From Oscillospiraceae bacterium (GTDB lineage Bacteria > Bacillota > Clostridia > Oscillospirales > Oscillospiraceae), in assembly GCA_020025345.1 (NCBI GenBank), contig JAHHSH010000056.1, positions 1-11,052 of the forward strand: a stretch of 11,052 nucleotides of DNA, read 5' to 3'. The notes below the pieces were generated by a model that searched no databases, was not told where the DNA came from, and was given only the letters and a program-made list of their open reading frames with translations. A program made the translations under genes and the position numbers. This document shows positions 1-7,646 of the stretch, one piece after another. Position 1 is the stretch's first letter; each line of letters opens with the position of its first letter.

Positions 1-351
1 GCCTCTCATTCTAATGCCCGCAGCGTGTGGAACCATCCCCGGAACTTGACAGACGATATGTTCCGTGTGATCCGGGATACCGGCGGCGTAGTAGGAATCA
101 ATGCCTACAGCGCCTTTGTGGGGGAGAAGGCTACTATGGAGGAACTGGTGGCTCACATCGAGCACTTCCTGGAGTTGGACGGAGAAAAGACCCTGTGCCT
201 TGGTGGAGATCTGGACGGATGCGAGTCGCTGGCCGGCGGCATCGAGGGACTGCAGGATCTGCCGCGGCTCTATGAAGCGCTGCAGCAAAGAGGGTATTCT
301 CAGCAGCTGCTGGAGGATATTTTCTGGAATAATTTCAGACGGCTGATCTGA
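1..351 (+). CDS. Membrane dipeptidase-like peptidase (family M19), C-terminal fragment
   Basis: The gene is cut by the window edge, so only its last 116 residues are visible, reading in frame from base 1 to the TGA at 349-351. The fragment opens with ASHSNAR, which matches the M19 (renal dipeptidase-like) segment whose His binds the active-site zinc. HPRNLTDD follows at fragment residues 12-19, where the family has a conserved Arg. LGGDLDG at residues 67-73 is the usual site of the catalytic Asp. M19 enzymes are zinc hydrolases that cleave dipeptides, some with D-residues; the true substrate cannot be read from this piece. The end ...WNNFRRLI is typical of the family C terminus, so the gene looks intact on this side. 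The metallophosphoesterase gene begins 14 bases after the stop, which suggests co-transcription. Family assignment is fairly secure; the function is generic. Confidence 0.85.
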   Translation, partial: ASHSNARSVWNHPRNLTDDMFRVIRDTGGVVGINAYSAFVGEKATMEELVAHIEHFLELDGEKTLCLGGDLDGCESLAGGIEGLQDLPRLYEALQQRGYSQQLLEDIFWNNFRRLI

Positions 352-365
352 GGGGAGTAACGCCT

Positions 366-1055
366 ATGGCACTATATACAATCGGAGATCTGCACCTGTC
401 ACTTAATTCTAATAAGAGTATGGAAGTATTCGGTGATGGGTGGAACAACTATGTGGAGCGGCTCCGGGAGGGCTTTTCCCAACTGACGGAGGACGATGTC
501 ACCGTGCTGTGCGGTGATCTTTCCTGGGGAATGTCGTTGGAGGAGTCGCTGGAGGATCTGAAGTTTATTGATGCCCTGCCGGGGCGAAAGATCCTCATGA
601 AAGGAAATCACGATTACTGGTGGAATACGGTTTCCAAAATGGAGCGGTTCTTTGCTGAGAACGGCTTGACTACGATGGAGATCCTCCACAATAACTGCTG
701 TTTCTACGGCGATATAGCACTGTGCGGGACGCGGGGCTGGTTTTATGAGCTGGATAACCAGGGCACCCACAATGAGAAAATGCTGCTGCGGGAGATCGGA
801 CGGCTGGAGACGTCGCTGAAGGCGGCGGGGGATCGGGAGAAGATCTGCTTTCTCCACTATCCGCCCATCTATCAGGGCTATCGCTGCCCGGAGATCCTGC
901 GGCTCTTGCAGCAATACGGCATCAAACAGTGCTATTATGGCCATCTCCACGGCGCATCTCAGCGCCGTTCTATCGAGGGAGAGCAGCAAGGAACGCATTT
1001 TTCGCTGGTCTCGGCAGACTATTTAAGGTTTTTTCCTAAAAAAATTTGCGATTAA
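366..1055 (+). CDS. Metallophosphoesterase (calcineurin-like fold, predicted phosphohydrolase)
   Basis: This 229-residue protein carries the full metallophosphoesterase motif series: GDLH (Asp8, His10), GDLSWG (Asp51), GNHDYWW (Asn81, His82), HYPP (His164) and GHLHG (His193, His195). Together these residues build the two-metal centre that hydrolyses phosphoesters. Length and motif spacing resemble the COG1768-type predicted phosphohydrolases of Firmicutes; this is from memory. There is no signal peptide or membrane segment, so it is probably cytosolic. The ATG at 366 is preceded by GGGGAG (352-357), overlapping the end of the dipeptidase gene, which supports an operon with it. The C terminus (residues 216-229) is unusually AT-rich and runs into the tig promoter region. 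The substrate is unknown: nucleotide, phosphoprotein or small phosphoester are all possible. Confidence 0.85.
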   Translation: MALYTIGDLHLSLNSNKSMEVFGDGWNNYVERLREGFSQLTEDDVTVLCGDLSWGMSLEESLEDLKFIDALPGRKILMKGNHDYWWNTVSKMERFFAENGLTTMEILHNNCCFYGDIALCGTRGWFYELDNQGTHNEKMLLREIGRLETSLKAAGDREKICFLHYPPIYQGYRCPEILRLLQQYGIKQCYYGHLHGASQRRSIEGEQQGTHFSLVSADYLRFFPKKICD

Positions 1056-1067
1056 TGTAAAAAGGTA

Positions 1068-1096
1068 TGGAAATTCCAATTGTTTTCTGGTATCAT
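1068..1096 (+). promoter_or_regulatory. Candidate promoter of tig
   Basis: A -35-like TGGAAA (1068-1073, 4 of 6 to consensus) lies 17 bases before TATCAT (1091-1096, 5 of 6), and the -10 is preceded by TG in the extended -10 position. It sits in the 87-base gap between the metallophosphoesterase stop and tig, leaving a leader of about 40 bases. The -35 overlaps a perfect inverted repeat, TGGAA-A-TTCCA (1068-1078). No CIRCE or CtsR heat-shock operator is visible here. The assignment rests on consensus matching alone. Confidence 0.5.
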
Positions 1097-1142
1097 ATAA
1101 AATTGCATTGATTAGAATCATGCTGAACGGAGGAAAAACAAA

Positions 1143-2462
1143 ATGAGTGTAAAATCCTGTGAAAAACTGGAGAAGAGCAAGGTCGTTCTGACCATCGAGG
1201 TGAGCCCCGAGGATTTCGAGGCCGCCATCAACAAGGCTTATCTGAAGATGCGCAAGAAGATTCAGGTAACCGGCTTCCGCCCCGGTAAGGCCCCCCGCAA
1301 GATCATCGAGAAGATGTACGGCGTGGAAGTGTTCTATGAAGAAGCAGTGAACATCGTTCTGCCCGACGCCTATGAGGGCGCTGTCCATGAGCAGAAGCTG
1401 GATGTTGTGGGTTATCCCGAGGTGGAGCTGGTGGATTGCGGCAAGGACGGCGTGACCTTCAAGGCTACCGTGGCTGTTTATCCCGAGGTGAAGCTGGGTG
1501 CATATAAGGGTCTGGAGGCTCCTCGCGCTGAGGTGAAGGTCATGGCTGCCGACGTGAACGCACGTCTCAAGGAAATGGCTGATCGCAATGCCCGCCTTGT
1601 CAGCGTTGAGCGCGCTGTGAAGAAGGGTGATACCGCTGACATTGACTTCGAGGGCTTTGATAACGGTGTTGCTTTCGAGGGCGGCAAGGGTGAGAACTTC
1701 GATCTGGAGATCGGTTCCGGCAGCTTTGTCCCCGGTTTTGAGGATCAGATCATCGGCATGAAGGCCGGTGAGGAGAAGGATCTGGATATCACCTTCCCCG
1801 AGAACTATACCCCCGAGCTGGCTGGCAAGCCCGTGGTCTTCCATGTGAAGGTCAACGAGGTCAAGGCCAAGGAAGTTCCCGCCATTGACGATGAGTTCGC
1901 TAAGGACGTGTCCGAGTTTGACACTCTGAAGGAGCTGAAGGCTGATCTGAAGAAGAAGATGACCGCCGAGCGCAAGGACGCTGCTCAGCGTGCCTTTGAG
2001 GATGCACTGATGACCAAGGTTGCCGAGGGTATCGAGTGCGAGATCCCCGACGACATGGTGTCTATGCAGGCTGATAAGATGGTAGGCGGCTTCAAGCAGC
2101 AGCTGGCTGCGCAGGGTCTGCCCTTCGAGCAGTATCTGCAGATGGCCGGTACCACCGAGGAGAAGTTCAAGGAGCAGGCTATGGCTCCCGCTCTGGAGCA
2201 GGTGAAGATGGATCTGGCTGTGGAGGCCATCATCAAGGCTGAGTCTCTGGAGGCATCCGAGGAAGAGGTTGAGGCTGAGATCAAGAACGTGGCTGAGAAG
2301 TACAACATGGATCTGGAGACCGTGAAGCAGTATCTGCCTGTCGCTCAGGTGAAGGAGCAGGTTGTCCGCGAGAAGGTCATCAAGCTGGTGGCCGACAATG
2401 CTACCGCTACCGCTCCCGTGGAAGAGAAGAAAGAAGAGGCCGCTGAGGAGGAAGAGAAATAA
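1143..2462 (+). CDS. tig: Trigger factor (ribosome-associated chaperone, prolyl isomerase)
   Basis: Trigger factor binds the ribosome exit tunnel and shields nascent chains; it also has peptidyl-prolyl isomerase activity. The 439-residue product is of usual length. The N-terminal ribosome-binding domain (about 1-120) carries GFRPGKAP at 44-51, the counterpart of the FRK loop that contacts the ribosome. An FKBP-type isomerase domain follows at about 158-243 (KKGDTADIDFEG to HVKVNEVK), then a helical C-terminal chaperone domain. The protein ends in an acidic tail (PVEEKKEEAAEEEEK). The ATG at 1143 follows GGAGG (1129-1133) with 9 bases between. Codon use is strongly biased to AAG, GAG and CCC, more than in its neighbours, as expected for an abundant protein. 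It heads the cluster tig-clpP-clpX-lon-engB, similar to the B. subtilis tig-clpX-lon-ysxC order. No terminator separates it from clpP. Confidence 0.97.
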   Translation: MSVKSCEKLEKSKVVLTIEVSPEDFEAAINKAYLKMRKKIQVTGFRPGKAPRKIIEKMYGVEVFYEEAVNIVLPDAYEGAVHEQKLDVVGYPEVELVDCGKDGVTFKATVAVYPEVKLGAYKGLEAPRAEVKVMAADVNARLKEMADRNARLVSVERAVKKGDTADIDFEGFDNGVAFEGGKGENFDLEIGSGSFVPGFEDQIIGMKAGEEKDLDITFPENYTPELAGKPVVFHVKVNEVKAKEVPAIDDEFAKDVSEFDTLKELKADLKKKMTAERKDAAQRAFEDALMTKVAEGIECEIPDDMVSMQADKMVGGFKQQLAAQGLPFEQYLQMAGTTEEKFKEQAMAPALEQVKMDLAVEAIIKAESLEASEEEVEAEIKNVAEKYNMDLETVKQYLPVAQVKEQVVREKVIKLVADNATATAPVEEKKEEAAEEEEK

Positions 2463-2542
2463 TTTTCTCCTCACCTGCTAAAATCACATACGGGCGGGTA
2501 TACTTTGGTATTGCAATGTCTATTTGAACAGGAGGCAAGTTT

Positions 2543-3124
2543 ATGAGTTTAGTTCCTTATGTTGTGGAGCAGACCAACCGTGGCGAAAGATCCTATGATA
2601 TTTTCTCCCGTCTGCTCAATGACCGCATTATCTTCCTGGGCGAAGAGGTCAATGATACCACCGCCTCTCTGGTGGTTGCCCAGCTGCTGTATCTGGAGGC
2701 TCAGGATCCCGACAAGGATATCCAGATGTACATTAACAGCCCCGGTGGCAGCGTAACAGCTGGCATGGCGATCTATGACACCATGCAGTATATCAAGTGC
2801 GATGTGTCTACCATCTGCGTGGGCCTGGGCGCCAGCATGGGTGCATTCCTGCTCTCTGCCGGTGCCAAGGGCAAGCGAATCGCTCTGCCCAATGCCGAGA
2901 TCATGATCCATCAGCCCTCGGCTGGTACGCAGGGTCAGATCACGGATATGGCGATCCACTTGAAGCGTTTGGAAACCATCAAAAAGCGCATGAACAGAAT
3001 TATGGCGGAAAACGCCGGCCGTACCGTGGAGGAGATGACCGCAGCCTGCGAGCGCGATAACTTCATGACGGCAGAAGAGGCCAAGGAGTTCGGCCTCATC
3101 GATAAGGTTATTTATAAGAGGTAA
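2543..3124 (+). CDS. clpP: ATP-dependent Clp protease proteolytic subunit ClpP
   Basis: ClpP forms the barrel-shaped serine protease that works with Clp ATPases such as ClpX. The 193-residue product has the canonical length and motifs: INSPGGSV (64-71, oxyanion region), GASMGAF with nucleophile Ser98, IHQPS with His123, and Asp172 in CERDNFM completing the triad. The ATG at 2543 follows AGGAGG (2530-2535) at 7 bases, and the start MSLVPYVVEQ is typical of the family, with little or no propeptide. It lies 80 bases after tig and 4 bases before clpX. The 80-base gap has a TATACT (2499-2504) but no convincing -35, so whether clpP has its own promoter is open. No CtsR-type repeat was seen. Confidence 0.98.
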   Translation: MSLVPYVVEQTNRGERSYDIFSRLLNDRIIFLGEEVNDTTASLVVAQLLYLEAQDPDKDIQMYINSPGGSVTAGMAIYDTMQYIKCDVSTICVGLGASMGAFLLSAGAKGKRIALPNAEIMIHQPSAGTQGQITDMAIHLKRLETIKKRMNRIMAENAGRTVEEMTAACERDNFMTAEEAKEFGLIDKVIYKR

Positions 3125-3128
3125 TCAG

Positions 3129-4427
3129 ATGTCTGACGAGAGAAAATCTCTGCGCTGCTCTTTTTGCGGCAAACATGAAAATCAAGTGCATCGCATGATT
3201 CAGGGCCCCGGTGTCCGGATTTGCGATGAGTGTGTGCAGCTTTGTATGTCCATTTTGGACGACGGCTACGAGGCTGGCCCGGCCGCAGGCTATGAGACGC
3301 CGGACAGCCTGCCCACGCCCCGCGAGATCAAGGATGTGCTGGATCAGTATGTGATCGGACAGGAGGAGGCAAAGATCGCCCTCTCTGTGTCCGTGTACAA
3401 CCACTATAAGCGCACCTACTTCGGCGGGGATGAGGATGTGGAGCTGCAAAAGAGCAACATTCTGATGATCGGGCCCACCGGCAGCGGTAAGACGCTGTTC
3501 GCTCAGACGCTGGCCCGTGTGCTCCATGTGCCCTTTGCCATTGCCGACGCCACGACGCTGACGGAGGCCGGCTATGTGGGCGATGACGTGGAGAACATCC
3601 TGCTGCGACTGCTGCAGGCCGCCGATTTCGATGTGGAGTTGGCCGAGCACGGTATCATCTATGTGGATGAGATCGATAAGATCGCCCGCAAGAGCGAGAA
3701 TACCTCCATCACCCGCGACGTATCCGGCGAGGGTGTGCAGCAGGCACTGCTGAAGATTTTGGAGGGCACGGTGGCCAATGTTCCGCCTCAGGGTGGACGT
3801 AAGCATCCCCATCAGGAGTTCATTCAAATCGACACCCACAACATCCTCTTCATCTGCGGCGGTGCTTTCGACGGTCTGGAAAAAATCATCGAGCGCCGTA
3901 CCAATCGCAAGGGCATTGGCTTTGATGCGGTGGTGGAGAGCAAGGTGGAGCGCCGCAACGGCGAGCTTCTGAAGGAAGTACAACCGCAGGATCTGCTGAA
4001 GTTCGGCATCATCCCGGAACTGGTAGGTCGTCTGCCGGTGCTGGCTGCGCTGGATGGCTTGAGCCGTGATGATCTGGTACAGATCCTCACCGGCCCCAAG
4101 AACGCACTGGTGAAGCAGTACCAAAAGCTCTTTGAGTACGACGATGTGGAGTTGACCTTTGAGCCGGAGGCCCTGGTGGCTGTGGCTGATCGGGCCATTG
4201 AGCGCAACATCGGTGCCCGTGGTCTGCGGGCTGTGATGGAAGGTGTCCTCACGAAGATCATGTACGACATCCCGTCGGATCCGACCATCACCAAGGTCAC
4301 CATTACGGCGGATTGCGTGAAGAACGGCGCCGAGCCGGTGATCGAGCGCGACAGTGAAAAAGTGGCGCGCCGCGCTAAATTGAAGACCGGAAAAGCAGAG
4401 GAGAAATCCCCTGTTCCGGCCTCTTAA
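3129..4427 (+). CDS. clpX: ATP-dependent Clp protease ATP-binding subunit ClpX
   Basis: ClpX is the AAA+ unfoldase that recognises tagged or damaged substrates and feeds them into ClpP. The 432-residue protein has the N-terminal four-Cys zinc finger (Cys10, Cys13, Cys32, Cys35), Walker A GPTGSGKT (115-122), the pore loop GYVG (148-151), Walker B IIYVDEID (176-183), the RKH pore motif (224-226), and the IGF loop (263-265) that docks on ClpP. Sensor 2 is at IGARGLR (361-367). Having the IGF loop and an adjacent clpP supports a standard ClpXP pair. The start at 3129 is 4 bases after the clpP stop, with AAGAGG (3116-3121) inside the clpP end, so translation is probably coupled. A hairpin terminator begins 10 bases after its TAA. 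Confidence 0.98.
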   Translation: MSDERKSLRCSFCGKHENQVHRMIQGPGVRICDECVQLCMSILDDGYEAGPAAGYETPDSLPTPREIKDVLDQYVIGQEEAKIALSVSVYNHYKRTYFGGDEDVELQKSNILMIGPTGSGKTLFAQTLARVLHVPFAIADATTLTEAGYVGDDVENILLRLLQAADFDVELAEHGIIYVDEIDKIARKSENTSITRDVSGEGVQQALLKILEGTVANVPPQGGRKHPHQEFIQIDTHNILFICGGAFDGLEKIIERRTNRKGIGFDAVVESKVERRNGELLKEVQPQDLLKFGIIPELVGRLPVLAALDGLSRDDLVQILTGPKNALVKQYQKLFEYDDVELTFEPEALVAVADRAIERNIGARGLRAVMEGVLTKIMYDIPSDPTITKVTITADCVKNGAEPVIERDSEKVARRAKLKTGKAEEKSPVPAS

Positions 4428-4436
4428 ACGAGTGAT

Positions 4437-4470
4437 AGAGAAGAGGCGAACCATTCGCCTCTTCTCTTTT
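4437..4470 (+). terminator. Intrinsic terminator or attenuator between clpX and lon
   Basis: A perfect 14-bp inverted repeat (4437-4450 pairs with 4454-4467, loop CCA) is followed by T residues up to 4470. It begins 10 bases after the clpX stop and has the form of a Rho-independent terminator, though the T run is short (TTTT including the last stem base). The lon ribosome-binding site starts only 8 bases past it. It may be a partial terminator that lowers lon relative to clpPX, or an mRNA 3' end stabiliser. Confidence 0.75.
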
Positions 4471-4489
4471 CCCTATGAAGGAGAACGCC

Positions 4490-6874
4490 ATGATGACTGA
4501 AAATTATCCCGTGCTTGCCCTGCGTGGCGTCACGGCTTTTCCGAAGCTGTCTCTCAGCTTCGATGTAGAACGTGGAATCTCCCTTTTTGCGCTGGATTGC
4601 GCCATGGAGGGAAACCACGATATCTTTCTGGTAACGCAGCGTGAGATCGGCGTGGCGGAGCCGGAGGAGAAAGATCTCTATACCGTGGGTACCGTCTGCC
4701 ATATTGTAGAGATCTTGAAGACGTCGGATACGACGGTGCGTGTGCGGGTAGAGGGACGCCAGCGTGCGCGGCTCCACCGCCTGTGGCAGACAACGCCCTT
4801 TTTGCAGGCCAACGTGGAGCTGTTGGAGGAACTGCCCGTTCGCCATACAGATCGGGTGGAGGCGCTGCTGCGGCAGACTTACTCCATTTTTGGGGAGTAC
4901 CATGATTTGGTTCCCAATCTGTCCGATGAACTGGTGGCGACGGTTTTAGACAGTCGGGAACCGGGTGAGCTGGCTGATTATATTGCCCAGAATCTGACTT
5001 TACGCCATCAGCACCGTCAGGAAGTGCTGGAGGAGCTGCATCCTGTCAAGCGTTTGCAGCTGGTCAACGAGATCTTGGTCCATGAGCTGGATGTGCTTTC
5101 GCTGGAAATCGAGATGGAGCAGAAAGTGCGTGATCGCGTGGGCCGCGTGCAGCGCGACATGGTGCTGCGGGAGCAGCTGAAGGTGCTGCAGCACGAGCTG
5201 GGTGAGGACGGCGACGAGGAAATCGAGGAGTACGCCACCAAGATCCAGCAGCTGCATCTTGCCGAAGAGGTGGAGAAGAAGCTCCTCAAAGAGGTGGATC
5301 GTCTGGCAAAGCAGCCCTTTGGCAGTGCAGAAGCCTCGGTGATCCGCAATTATCTGGATGTATGTCTGGAGATGCCGTGGAACGAGACAACCTCTGACGA
5401 GGCGGATGTAGAGAAGGCGGCTGCCATTCTGGAGCATGATCACTACGGATTGGAAAAGGTCAAGGAGCGGATTCTGGAATTCATCGCCGTGCGGCAGATC
5501 AATCCCAATGCCAAGGGAAAGATCCTCTGTCTGGTGGGGCCTCCCGGTGTGGGTAAGACCTCCATTGCCATCTCCGTGGCCAAGGCCATGAACCGGAAAC
5601 TGGCCCGGCTTTCTCTGGGTGGCGTCCGGGATGAAGCGGATATTCGCGGACACCGCAAGACCTATATCGGTGCCATGCCCGGTCGTATTATCGATGCATT
5701 GATCCGAGCCGGATCTATGAATCCGCTGCTGGTACTGGATGAGATCGACAAGCTGGGCAGCGATATGCGCGGCGATCCGGCCGCAGCGCTGCTGGAAGTA
5801 CTGGACAGCGAGCAGAACAGCAGCTATCGCGATCATTATCTGGAGATCCCGGTGGACTTGAGCCGCGTGATGTTTATCACCACTGCCAATACGTTGGATA
5901 CGATTCCGCGTCCGTTGCTGGATCGTATGGAGGTCATTGAACTGGGCAGCTATACCGACGAGGAAAAGCTGGAAATCGCCAAGCGCCATCTGCTGCCAAA
6001 GCAGCTGGAGGAGCATGGCTTGCGAAAGGCGCAGCTGCGTGTCAGCGACAGTGCCATTCGTGGTATCATCGCAGGCTATACACGAGAATCCGGTGTCCGA
6101 GTGTTGGAACGTCAGCTGGGCAAGGTGTGCAGAAAGGCGGCAATGCGCCTTATTTCCGGAGAAGTAAAGCGGGTTAGCCTGACAGATAAAACATTGGAAA
6201 AATTCTTGGGTCCCCGTCGCTACGAGCCATCCTTACATATGAAACAGGATGAGGTGGGCATTGTAAACGGCCTTGCTTGGACGCAAGTAGGCGGTGAGAT
6301 CCTAGAAGTAGAGGTCAATGTGATGGAGGGGTCCGGCAAGCTGGAGCTCACCGGCAATCTAGGGACAGTGATGAAGGAATCGGCCAAGGCGGCTTACAGC
6401 TGCCTGCGCAGCCGTGCGGCGGAGCTGCACATCGAGAAGGATTTCTATAAGACGAAGGACATTCATATCCACTTCCCGGAGGGTGCTGTACCTAAAGATG
6501 GACCTTCGGCCGGTATTGCCATTACCACCGCCATGCTTTCGGCGCTGACAGGGCAGAAGGTGCGGGGCGATGTGGCCATGACCGGAGAGGTGACCCTGCG
6601 TGGCCGCGTACTGGCCATCGGTGGTCTGAGGGAAAAGACCATGGCGGCACTGCGCTACGGCATGACTACGGTGATCATCCCCAAGGAGAACGAAAAAGAT
6701 CTGGAGGAGATCGACCAGACGGTGCGCCATGCGCTGCACTTTGTAACGGCGGAGACAGTGGACGATGTCTTTTCCGTGGCATTTAGCCAGATAAAAGAGC
6801 CTGCTTCCGCTGTGGAACATATGACAGCACTGGCGGCTGAAAGCTCGGAAATGCCGAACACCCTGCGTGTGTAA
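4490..6874 (+). CDS. lon: ATP-dependent protease Lon (LonA type)
   Basis: Lon is a cytosolic hexameric AAA+ serine protease that degrades misfolded and regulatory proteins. Taking the ATG at 4490, the protein is 794 residues, the usual LonA length. Domains in order: N-terminal substrate domain (about 5-200), a charged coiled-coil stretch (about 200-275), and an AAA+ module with Walker A GPPGVGKT (350-357) and Walker B LLVLDEID (413-420). The C-terminal protease domain has PKDGPSAG with catalytic Ser673 and partner Lys716, 43 residues later as in E. coli Lon. Start choice: an in-frame ATG at 4475 exists, but AAGGAG (4478-4483) overlaps it and sits 6 bases before 4490, so 4490 (or the next ATG, 4493) is better. 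There is little room for a private promoter after the clpX-lon hairpin. engB follows 15 bases after the stop. Confidence 0.97.
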   Translation: MMTENYPVLALRGVTAFPKLSLSFDVERGISLFALDCAMEGNHDIFLVTQREIGVAEPEEKDLYTVGTVCHIVEILKTSDTTVRVRVEGRQRARLHRLWQTTPFLQANVELLEELPVRHTDRVEALLRQTYSIFGEYHDLVPNLSDELVATVLDSREPGELADYIAQNLTLRHQHRQEVLEELHPVKRLQLVNEILVHELDVLSLEIEMEQKVRDRVGRVQRDMVLREQLKVLQHELGEDGDEEIEEYATKIQQLHLAEEVEKKLLKEVDRLAKQPFGSAEASVIRNYLDVCLEMPWNETTSDEADVEKAAAILEHDHYGLEKVKERILEFIAVRQINPNAKGKILCLVGPPGVGKTSIAISVAKAMNRKLARLSLGGVRDEADIRGHRKTYIGAMPGRIIDALIRAGSMNPLLVLDEIDKLGSDMRGDPAAALLEVLDSEQNSSYRDHYLEIPVDLSRVMFITTANTLDTIPRPLLDRMEVIELGSYTDEEKLEIAKRHLLPKQLEEHGLRKAQLRVSDSAIRGIIAGYTRESGVRVLERQLGKVCRKAAMRLISGEVKRVSLTDKTLEKFLGPRRYEPSLHMKQDEVGIVNGLAWTQVGGEILEVEVNVMEGSGKLELTGNLGTVMKESAKAAYSCLRSRAAELHIEKDFYKTKDIHIHFPEGAVPKDGPSAGIAITTAMLSALTGQKVRGDVAMTGEVTLRGRVLAIGGLREKTMAALRYGMTTVIIPKENEKDLEEIDQTVRHALHFVTAETVDDVFSVAFSQIKEPASAVEHMTALAAESSEMPNTLRV

Positions 6875-6889
6875 AGGAGGAAACCTTGT

Positions 6890-7483
6890 ATGGCAATCAA
6901 CTTTAATAAGGCGGAATTTATCCTTTCTGCTGTGAAGCAGAGCACCTTTATTCGGGATGGACGACCGCAGATCGCCTTTGCAGGGCGCTCCAATGTGGGG
7001 AAGTCCTCGGTGATTAACCGGCTTTTGAACCGCAAGAATTTTGCACGAGTAGGTGCGACGCCCGGCAAGACCACGCAGGTGAACTACTTCCTCATCGACA
7101 AGCAGATCTATCTCACCGATCTGCCCGGCTATGGCTATGCGAAGGTGTCCAAAGCGGAGCGTGATCGCTGGGGCCGATTGATGGAGAACTACTTCCAGGA
7201 GCCGGAGCTGATTACGGCAGGCGTGCTGATTGTCGATGCGCGCCATGCACCGACGGCGGATGATGTGACCATGTGCGAGTGGTTCAAGGAGACTGGCTGC
7301 CCCATGGTGGTGGTGGCCAATAAGCTGGATAAGCTGAAAAAGCGGGAGATTGAGCCGAATTTGCAGCGCGTGCGCGAGGTGCTGGAGTTAGACGAGAGCG
7401 TGCCGGTGGTACCGTTCTCCGCCGAAAAGGGCGACGGAAAATCCGAACTGCTGTCGATTTTGACGCAGTTGGTACAAAAATAA
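6890..7483 (+). CDS. engB: Ribosome biogenesis GTP-binding protein EngB (YsxC/YihA)
   Basis: EngB is an essential-type small GTPase that aids late assembly of the 50S ribosomal subunit. The 197-residue product shows all G motifs: G1 GRSNVGKSS (32-40), G2 GATPGKTT (55-62), G3 DLPGYG (77-82), G4 NKLD (144-147) and G5 FSAEKG (176-181). The DLPGYGYAKV stretch is characteristic of this family rather than Era or Der. The ATG at 6890 is 9 bases after AAGGAGG (6874-6880), which overlaps the lon stop codon, so lon and engB are surely on one transcript. The lon-engB order is the same as lonA-ysxC in B. subtilis. It is the last gene of the cluster; an intrinsic terminator starts 6 bases after its stop. 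Confidence 0.97.
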   Translation: MAINFNKAEFILSAVKQSTFIRDGRPQIAFAGRSNVGKSSVINRLLNRKNFARVGATPGKTTQVNYFLIDKQIYLTDLPGYGYAKVSKAERDRWGRLMENYFQEPELITAGVLIVDARHAPTADDVTMCEWFKETGCPMVVVANKLDKLKKREIEPNLQRVREVLELDESVPVVPFSAEKGDGKSELLSILTQLVQK

Positions 7484-7489
7484 AAGAAA

Positions 7490-7518
7490 GCCAGGGCTTA
7501 CTCAGCCCTGGCCTTTTT
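7490..7518 (+). terminator. Intrinsic terminator of the tig-to-engB cluster
   Basis: GCCAGGGCT (7490-7498) pairs perfectly with AGCCCTGGC (7504-7512) around a 5-base loop, and TTTTT follows at 7514-7518. A 9-bp GC-rich stem plus a T run just after the engB stop is a textbook Rho-independent terminator. Confidence 0.92.
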
Positions 7519-7553
7519 GTAGGTTTCCTCTATACAATAATAACAAAATGTCC

Positions 7554-7582
7554 TTGCGGTATACCTTGAAATATAATATAAT
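7554..7582 (+). promoter_or_regulatory. Strong promoter of the molybdenum hydroxylase gene
   Basis: TTGCGG (7554-7559) and a perfect TATAAT (7577-7582) are separated by exactly 17 bases, matching a housekeeping sigma-A promoter. Transcription should begin near 7589, giving a leader of about 58 bases. This also argues against the upstream in-frame ATG at 7548, which lies before the -35. Confidence 0.8.
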
Positions 7583-7604
7583 AGACAAAATAGATGACCG
7601 TCGT

Positions 7605-7620
7605 GCGGCAAATCTGCCGC
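7605..7620 (+). promoter_or_regulatory. Small hairpin / inverted repeat in the hydroxylase leader
   Basis: GCGGCA (7605-7610) and TGCCGC (7615-7620) form a perfect 6-bp inverted repeat with a 4-base spacer, about 16 bases after the expected transcription start and 11 bases before the GAAGGAGG ribosome-binding site (7632-7639). It may be an operator half-site pair, an RNA stem that affects translation or stability, or chance. It does not resemble the purine riboswitch, which needs a longer three-way junction. Confidence 0.4.
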
Positions 7621-7646
7621 TGCCTTTAATTGAAGGAGGAATCTGT

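Noticed and set aside
1026..1050. A T-run and A-run pair near the end of the metallophosphoesterase gene that looks like a terminator.
   Set aside because: The possible stem is short, interrupted and AT-only outside two G-C pairs, and it lies within the coding sequence.
1023..2474. Long open frame on the minus strand opposite tig (483 codons).
   Set aside because: It mirrors tig, whose strong GAG/AAG/CTG codon bias removes stops from the opposite strand. The translation is a Leu/His-rich string with no domain, and its ends match no ribosome site.
2499..2504. TATACT before clpP as the -10 of a separate promoter.
   Set aside because: No reasonable -35 lies 16-18 bases upstream and there is no extended -10 TG, so the support is too weak.
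3108..4454. Long open frame on the minus strand opposite clpX (448 codons).
   Set aside because: It is a shadow of clpX with His/Leu/Arg-rich composition and no recognisable motif.
7548..7646. An upstream in-frame ATG at 7548 that would add 33 residues to the hydroxylase.
   Set aside because: It lies before the -35 of a near-consensus promoter, has no ribosome site, and the added residues do not belong to the ferredoxin-like domain. The ATG at 7647 has GAAGGAGG in front of it.
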